From: an uncultured Anaerolineales bacterium
GTDB lineage: Bacteria > Chloroflexota > Anaerolineae > Anaerolineales > Villigracilaceae
Direction: 5' to 3'
Assembly: GCA_937928015.1 (NCBI GenBank)
Contig: CALFXA010000270.1
Location: 1-9,350 of the forward strand
Length of the DNA stretch: 9,350 nucleotides
The notes beneath the pieces are model-generated. The model was not told the DNA's origin and did not search any database. It saw only the letters and a program-made list of their open reading frames with translations. This document shows positions 5,494 to 9,350 of this stretch, in pieces (the first letter of the stretch is position 1; every line of letters begins with the position of its first letter). The position numbers and the translations under genes were made by a program.

Positions 5494-6900
5494 TTAATTC
5501 AACCAAATCCTTATGTTATTCCCATGAGCGTTGCGGGCCTGCTGGTCCTGATCAACGTGTTTTTCGTTTTGAGACGCATCCGCATGACGGGTGCCATTCC
5601 CCTGCTGGGGATGCTGATCACCGTCACGATCTGGACCGTGACCTACGCGCTGGAGCTTTCCTCGGCCACTTTCGAGTGGCAATATTTCTGGTTGAGGATG
5701 GAATACTTCGGCATCCCGTACGTCTCGCCTTTCTTCCTGCTCTTCGCGCTGGAATACACTCAACAAGCCAAGTCCGTGGACCGCAAGTGGTTGCAGCACG
5801 CCGTGTGGGTCGTCCCCCTGACTTCCACCGTTCTGGCGTGGACGAATCAGGCCCACGGGTTGATCTGGTCCCAGATAGGCCAGACCAACTACGGGTCCTT
5901 TACCGTGCTTCACCTCCAACATGGCTTCTTCTTCTGGGTGATGGCCGCTTATTCCTATCTCATGCTGCTGAGCGGATCGCTGGTGCTTCTATGGCGGGCC
6001 ATAAAGAGTTGGTCTACGTTCAAGTTCCAGCCTTTGGTGATGATCGGCGGCGTGCTGGTCACCTGGGCGGGCAACCTGCTCTACTTGAGCGGCTCCAGCC
6101 CCATCCCCGAATTGGACTGGACCCCGATGAGCGTGATCCTCTCGGGCATCATCTACACCGTCGGCCTGTTGCGCTTTGGCATATTGGACATCCTGCCCAT
6201 CGCGGGCGAATCAGTGCTCGAAAGCATGGATGATGTGGTCTTCGTGCTGAATGACCAGAACTATGTGGTCTTTGTGAATCGTGTCTTCGAGTATTACACG
6301 GGCGTGGACCCCAAGACGCTGTTCGGGCAACACGCCGAGCGTGCGCTGGCACCCTGGCCCGAACTGCAAGCACTGGCAGGCTTCGATTCGACCGTACGCA
6401 GCGAGATCAGCCTGAACCTGAAGAATCACGGGGCCGTCTATTTCGACGTGAAAATCTCCAGCATCCGCTGGAAGACAGATCGGTCCTTTGGACGAGTCGT
6501 CCGCCTGGACGACATCACCGAACGGCACAACGCCGAACATCGCTGGCGCGCACAAGACGAGGCGGAGGCAGGGTCGGAGATTCCCATGATCGTGGTCTTC
6601 GACCTCGACCAGGAGCAGATCGTCGAGGTCAACCGTTCCTTCCTGTTGCACCTCGGCATGGAGCGCAACCAGGTGATGCGCCGCTCCCTGCTCGATCTGG
6701 GCATCTGGGATCCCTACCAGCGGGCGGAATTCCGCAAGCGTCTGTTCCAGGAGAACCGCCTGGAACGGTATGGTCTGCATCTGACCAACAGCCGCGGCCT
6801 GTCCAAGGACTATTCCGCCACGGCGCACTTGATGGAAAGCGGCGGCAAGCGTTACGTGGTAATGCTGGCGCAGAAAGAAACCGTCCCACAGCCCGCGTGA
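5491..6900 (+). CDS. Seven-helix membrane sensor with two PAS domains and no output domain
   Basis: 469 aa from the TTG start. The N-terminal part, to about residue 238, looks like the 7TM region of HisKA_7TM-type sensor kinases: NPYVIPM at the first helix, LITVTIWTVTYALELSS, and YFGIPYVSPFFLLFALEYT in the conserved third-helix area. A PAS domain follows at about 240-340 (SVLESMDDVVFVLNDQNYVVFVNRVFEYYTG ... ending DITERHNAEHRW), then a second PAS-like domain at about 361-465 (IPMIVVFDLDQEQIVEVNRSFL). The protein then stops. No HisKA His box, HATPase, GGDEF, EAL or HTH is present, although the stop is followed at once by a strong terminator. Annotators may use GTG 5410 (496 aa) or ATG 5449 instead. 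Likely role: membrane sensing, partner unknown. Confidence 0.8.
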   Translation: MLIQPNPYVIPMSVAGLLVLINVFFVLRRIRMTGAIPLLGMLITVTIWTVTYALELSSATFEWQYFWLRMEYFGIPYVSPFFLLFALEYTQQAKSVDRKWLQHAVWVVPLTSTVLAWTNQAHGLIWSQIGQTNYGSFTVLHLQHGFFFWVMAAYSYLMLLSGSLVLLWRAIKSWSTFKFQPLVMIGGVLVTWAGNLLYLSGSSPIPELDWTPMSVILSGIIYTVGLLRFGILDILPIAGESVLESMDDVVFVLNDQNYVVFVNRVFEYYTGVDPKTLFGQHAERALAPWPELQALAGFDSTVRSEISLNLKNHGAVYFDVKISSIRWKTDRSFGRVVRLDDITERHNAEHRWRAQDEAEAGSEIPMIVVFDLDQEQIVEVNRSFLLHLGMERNQVMRRSLLDLGIWDPYQRAEFRKRLFQENRLERYGLHLTNSRGLSKDYSATAHLMESGGKRYVVMLAQKETVPQPA

Positions 6901-6915
6901 CAAGACAAGAAACGG

Positions 6916-6950
6916 AAACGACCTCGTGTATCCGAGGTCGTTTTATTTTA
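6916..6950. terminator. Terminator between the sensor and the converging C39-like gene
   Basis: AAACGACCTCG (6916-6926) and CGAGGTCGTTT (6933-6943) form a perfect 11-bp stem with a 6-nt loop, followed by TTTTATTTTA on the plus strand. It is strong for the sensor gene; in the minus direction only three T follow, so it is weaker there. Confidence 0.87.
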
Positions 6951-6977
6951 TAGCGCGATATTACCCATCCTGCCGAA

Positions 6978-7637
6978 TCACGGCGAAGGCAGGACCATCC
7001 ACCAGCCCGAACCGCCCGGGTCGCCGTTGTTCTGCCAGGCGTTCCAGATGCCTTCGCTGCCGTTCCAATCGCTGGCGCGGTTCTCGCCCGTGAGCGGATC
7101 GTTGTAGAAGATGCGTACATCGTCGGGGTTTTGCGAGTCGATGGAGATGCCCGTCACCACGATGAAATGCGCGCCCGAGTCGGGGTCGTAGAGCAGGGTG
7201 AAGACGTCGATCAGGACGGGGTCGCCGCCCGTCAGCTTGTCGATCAGCAGGTCGAGGGCCGCATCCTGGTCGGAGACCGTCCCCGTCTGGACCAGCTCGG
7301 CATAGTGTTCGGCAATCTTGACCATGTTTTCGGGGCTGGTATAGGGGAACTTGCGCTCGGTGTAGTATCCCGCACCGGCGGCGTAATCGATGACCGCCTG
7401 CTCGGTCACTTGCGTTTCGGGATAGGCATAGTTATACGCCATGACGATAACCGCCTCACCGCAGGAGGTGGCTTTCGATTGCACGAGAGCATCCACGGGC
7501 AGATTCATCTCGCCGTGCAGACGCAGTTGCCGCACCCAATAGCCTTCGTCCGCCACGGGCAGGAAGGCGGAGGTAACCAGCGCCAGAATACTCAACATAC
7601 CAGCCAGAGACAAACGCAACCAGGCAAAGGATTTCAT
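6978..7637 (-). CDS. Exported C39-like cysteine peptidase-fold protein
   Basis: 219 aa with an N-terminal signal peptide: basic MKSFAWLR, hydrophobic LSLAGMLSILALVTSAF, likely cleavage after A24 or A29, and no lipobox Cys, so it is probably secreted or periplasmic/cell-surface. The mature part has the papain-like arrangement of the Peptidase_C39_2 group: Q53 six residues before C59 (QSKATSCGEA), H157 in SGAHFIVVTGI, and N179/D180 in IFYNDPLTG. All catalytic positions appear intact, so it may be active. It is not a bacteriocin-processing C39: no ABC transporter is fused or adjacent. The start has AAGGA (7646-7650) 8 nt upstream. It is transcribed against the sensor on its left and away from the regulator on its right. 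Substrate unknown. Confidence 0.75.
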   Translation of the reverse strand: MKSFAWLRLSLAGMLSILALVTSAFLPVADEGYWVRQLRLHGEMNLPVDALVQSKATSCGEAVIVMAYNYAYPETQVTEQAVIDYAAGAGYYTERKFPYTSPENMVKIAEHYAELVQTGTVSDQDAALDLLIDKLTGGDPVLIDVFTLLYDPDSGAHFIVVTGISIDSQNPDDVRIFYNDPLTGENRASDWNGSEGIWNAWQNNGDPGGSGWWMVLPSP

Positions 7638-7671
7638 ACCTGGTGTCCTTATTGTCTAAACATATCTGTGA

Positions 7672-7685
7672 TCAAAGACCTTTGA
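7672..7685. promoter_or_regulatory. 14-bp palindrome, candidate operator
   Basis: TCAAAG-AC-CTTTGA, perfect arms with a 2-nt centre. It lies 35-48 nt upstream of the C39-like start and immediately downstream of a perfect minus-strand TATAAT, so it would cover the transcription start. That is a classic place for repressor binding; the binding protein is unknown. Confidence 0.4.
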
Positions 7686-7686
7686 C

Positions 7687-7692
7687 ATTATA
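7687..7692 (-). promoter_or_regulatory. Perfect -10 box (TATAAT) for the C39-like gene
   Basis: The minus strand reads TATAAT from 7692 to 7687, placing transcription start near 7680 and leaving a leader of about 43 nt. No convincing -35 lies at 16-18 nt, so activation or an alternative sigma factor is possible. Confidence 0.5.
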
Positions 7693-7776
7693 ACCAGAAA
7701 ATACATCATGGTTCGGGAATGATGAATCTGGCATAAAAAAGGATTAATAGCACTCCCTGGCGAGAACGGGAAACGC

Positions 7777-7782
7777 TACAAT
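7777..7782 (+). promoter_or_regulatory. Possible -10 box for the regulator gene
   Basis: TACAAT 34 nt before the ATG at 7817. It is the same hexamer as at 5396 (plus) and 5042 (minus). No -35 match is visible at normal spacing. Confidence 0.3.
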
Positions 7783-7816
7783 GACAAAGTCGTCCATCTT
7801 TACCTGAGGTAAATGA

Positions 7817-8683
7817 ATGAACCCAGCCTTGGAATCGAGTACGATCCTTGTCGTTGCAAGTGACGCGGCCAAAGCCGACCGCCTGACCCCCGTGCTGGCA
7901 GCCGAAGGGTATCAGATCGAGACAGTGCTTTCCTTCTCCCTGCCTCTGCCCCACCTGGAGACAAGGCCCGATCTTGGCATAATCTGGTTTCCGTACGCGT
8001 CTCCTGATGCGTTGCCCGAACTGGAAACCATCATCAAGGCCATTCAGGCGCTGGGACAGACCGCCCCCCTGCAAATTTTGCTGATCATCGACCAGGACGG
8101 GACTCGTTGGGTCGAGCCGAGTTTCCGCCTGGGAATCACCGACATCCTGACCCGCCCGATCCATCCGCTGGTGTTACGTCAACGCGTCAGGCTTTTGCTC
8201 AAGGCCCGTCAGACCGAGGAATTGAACCAGCAGCTCAGGCACAGGATCGAGAACCAGGAACGTCAGCGTATGATCAACGCCCTAGAATCGGCCCTGCACA
8301 TGTTCCGAGAGGAGCCCGTCTCGGCATCTGAGCTTTCGGCATCCCATCAGGCGCCGTTTTCCATCCACTCATGTCTCCAATTCGATCCGCAGCAGCAATG
8401 CCTGATTTTCCAGGTGGGAAACCTGGCCGATTGCCGAAAAGTGGACCTGACCACAGACCAATCCGCCATTCTGATGTACATGATCTGTCACCCCTACCGA
8501 GCGTTGAGCAATCGCGAGATCGCCCAGGCCGCGCTTGGATACGCCCAATTGGATGAAATCCAGTCACGCAGCATCGTGCGTCCGCATATCCTTCGTCTGC
8601 GGCGCAAGCTGGAAGAAGATCCCGAACAACCTGAAATCCTGCGTACCATCCGCGGCTCGGGATATGTTTTCTCCCCCGTTTAA
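7817..8683 (+). CDS. OmpR/PhoB-like regulator with degenerate (aspartate-less) receiver
   Basis: 288-aa cytoplasmic DNA-binding protein. Residues about 8-125 keep the receiver fold pattern (TILVVASD, RPDLGIIWFP, ITDILTRPIHPLVL), but the chemistry is gone. The acidic pair after strand 1 is A14-S15, the phosphoacceptor Asp is W57, the conserved Lys of the TKP motif is R113, and the Ser/Thr position before it reads IID. A helical linker, probably coiled coil, follows at about 130-163. Residues about 190-288 form an OmpR/PhoB-type winged helix (LTTDQSAILMYMI...SNREIAQAALG...SIVRPHILRLRRKLEED...ILRTIRGSGYVFSP). The ATG at 7817 has TGAGGT (7805-7810); an ATG at 7813 is out of frame. Activity must be controlled by something other than Asp phosphorylation. 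Confidence 0.85.
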   Translation: MNPALESSTILVVASDAAKADRLTPVLAAEGYQIETVLSFSLPLPHLETRPDLGIIWFPYASPDALPELETIIKAIQALGQTAPLQILLIIDQDGTRWVEPSFRLGITDILTRPIHPLVLRQRVRLLLKARQTEELNQQLRHRIENQERQRMINALESALHMFREEPVSASELSASHQAPFSIHSCLQFDPQQQCLIFQVGNLADCRKVDLTTDQSAILMYMICHPYRALSNREIAQAALGYAQLDEIQSRSIVRPHILRLRRKLEEDPEQPEILRTIRGSGYVFSPV

Positions 8684-8724
8684 TTGTTATAAACTGACAA
8701 TCCAACTGCCGAGGTATTGAAATC

Positions 8725-8750
8725 GCAGGCAGCCTGCCAGAAGTTAAGAT
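8725..8750 (+). promoter_or_regulatory. Palindrome and possible -10 box upstream of amtB
   Basis: A perfect palindrome GCAGGC-A-GCCTGC (8725-8737) lies 7 nt before TAAGAT (8745-8750), which is about 34 nt upstream of the amtB start. The position fits an operator in the -35 region or an activator site. A sigma-54 GG-N10-GC pattern is not convincing here. Confidence 0.35.
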
Positions 8751-8784
8751 GATGGCGTTTCCCATCCTTTCTTTTGGAGGCACC

Positions 8785-9303
8785 ATGTTCGATACTGGCA
8801 ACACTGGCTTTATGTTGGTCGCGACCAGCCTGGTCATGTTGATGACCCCTGGCCTGGCATTCTTCTACGGCGGTCTGGTGGGCCGCAGGAACGTGTTAAC
8901 CATCATGATCCAATCCTTCGTCTCGATGGGTTGGACCACCCTGCTCTGGTGGATGTTCGGTTACTCGCTGGTCTTTAGCGGCGGACAGGGCGGAATCATC
9001 GGCAACCTGGATCACGTCTTTCTGCGCGGCATTTCTCCCAACGACGTCGTCTCCGTCAATAACAATATTCCCTTGCTGGTCTTCGTTGCCTACCAGATGA
9101 TGTTCGCCATCATCACCCCCGCTTTGATCACAGGGGCCTTTGCCAACCGCGTAAAGTTCACGGCCTATATGATCTTCCTGACCCTGTGGCTGGTCTGCGT
9201 GTACTTCCCTGTGGCGCACATGGTTTGGGGTGGCGGATTGTTCGCCTCGTGGGGCGTGCTCGACTTCGCAGGCGGGACAGCCGTCCACACCACGGCGGGA
9301 TTT
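8785..9303 (+). CDS. amtB: Amt/MEP/Rh-family ammonium transporter, 3' truncated
   Basis: N-terminal 173 codons of an inner-membrane ammonium channel, roughly the first five of eleven helices. Recognised by MTPGLAFFYGGLVGRRNVL, the conserved YQMMFAIITPALITGAFANR helix, AHMVWGGG with H145 matching the first pore His (E. coli H168), and the family signature DFAGGTAVHTTAG (160-172). The start has TTGGAGG ending 4 nt before the ATG. It scavenges ammonium, usually gated by a GlnK/PII protein whose gene often follows; that region is not in the window. It lies 101 nt downstream of the degenerate-receiver regulator. Truncation is artificial: adapter sequence replaces the gene from 9304, and because the adapter happens to be open in frame, translation would append a false tail. 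Confidence 0.93.
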
Positions 9304-9350
9304 AGATCGGAAGAGCGTCGTGTAGGGAAAGAGTGTAGATCTCGGTGGTC
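9304..9350. other. Illumina TruSeq adapter contamination
   Basis: All 47 bases, beginning AGATCGGAAGAGC and ending CTCGGTGGTC, match the reverse complement of the TruSeq universal adapter as I know it, whose next bases would be GCCGTATCATT. The boundary may be one base later, because the leading A can come from A-tailing. Translated in the amtB frame it gives RSEERRVGKECRSRW, a peptide known as an adapter artefact in protein databases. It is not part of the genome. Confidence 0.97.

Noticed and set aside
6211..6903. 230-codon minus-strand frame opposite the PAS domains
   Set aside because: Shadow of a recognisable PAS-containing coding region; no ribosome site or family features.
6978..7637. 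C39 protein as part of a bacteriocin processing and export system
   Set aside because: No ABC transporter domain, no adjacent transporter, and no small double-glycine leader peptide gene is visible; it has its own signal peptide instead.
7131..7685. 184-codon open frame on the plus strand opposite the C39-like gene
   Set aside because: The minus-strand gene has a signal peptide, an intact catalytic arrangement and a ribosome site; the plus-strand frame is His/Gly/Arg-rich and has none of these.
8684..8784. Sigma-54 promoter before amtB
   Set aside because: No convincing GG-N10-GC element with the surrounding TGGCA/TTGC context; the GGC/GCC letters belong to the palindrome at 8725-8737.
1..9350. 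CRISPR array, tRNA, rRNA, insertion sequence or integron site
   Set aside because: No regularly spaced direct repeats, cloverleaf-like sequence, transposase motif or terminal inverted repeats were seen on either strand.

Overview
The window is about 9.3 kb of GC-rich, densely packed bacterial DNA. It most resembles a member of the Chloroflexota (Anaerolineae-like), judged from the mix of protein types and overall style: a HisKA_7TM-type sensor, a DUF4404 protein, conserved small proteins, and short AT-rich intergenic gaps with perfect GC-rich hairpins. No rRNA or marker gene is present, so this is an inference. The final 47 bases are not biological: they match the reverse complement of the Illumina TruSeq universal adapter as I know it. 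The right end is therefore an uncleaned contig end, and the ammonium transporter gene there is cut by assembly, not by evolution.

Layout. (1) 2-1915, plus strand: 3' end of an ArsR-type regulator, a 76-aa protein of unknown function and an MFS efflux-type transporter, ending in a 13-bp-stem terminator at 1936-1974. (2) 2075-4684, plus strand: a DinB/ClbS-like protein, two unrelated class I SAM-dependent methyltransferases, a 60-aa two-helix membrane protein and an overlapping 73-aa probable beta-barrel protein. (3) 4731-5323, minus strand: two small helical proteins, one of them DUF4404-like. (4) 5491-6900, plus strand: a seven-helix membrane sensor with two PAS domains but no kinase or other output domain. 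(5) 6978-7637, minus strand: an exported C39-like cysteine peptidase-fold protein. (6) 7817-8683, plus strand: a winged-helix regulator whose receiver domain has lost all its phosphorylation residues. (7) 8785-9303, plus strand: N-terminal half of an Amt ammonium transporter, then adapter.

How the genes may work together. ArsR, small protein and MFS look like a self-regulated efflux operon. The DinB/methyltransferase stretch looks like accessory or detoxification-type metabolism with no visible shared substrate. The most interesting part is 5.4-9.3 kb. A sensor without a kinase and a regulator without a phosphoacceptor lie within about 1 kb of each other, flanking a secreted papain-like-fold protein and next to an ammonium transporter. 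Whether they form a pathway is speculation, but both lack the phosphotransfer chemistry their families normally use. No gap without a gene exceeds 300 bases. I saw no tRNA, rRNA, CRISPR array, insertion sequence or convincing riboswitch.
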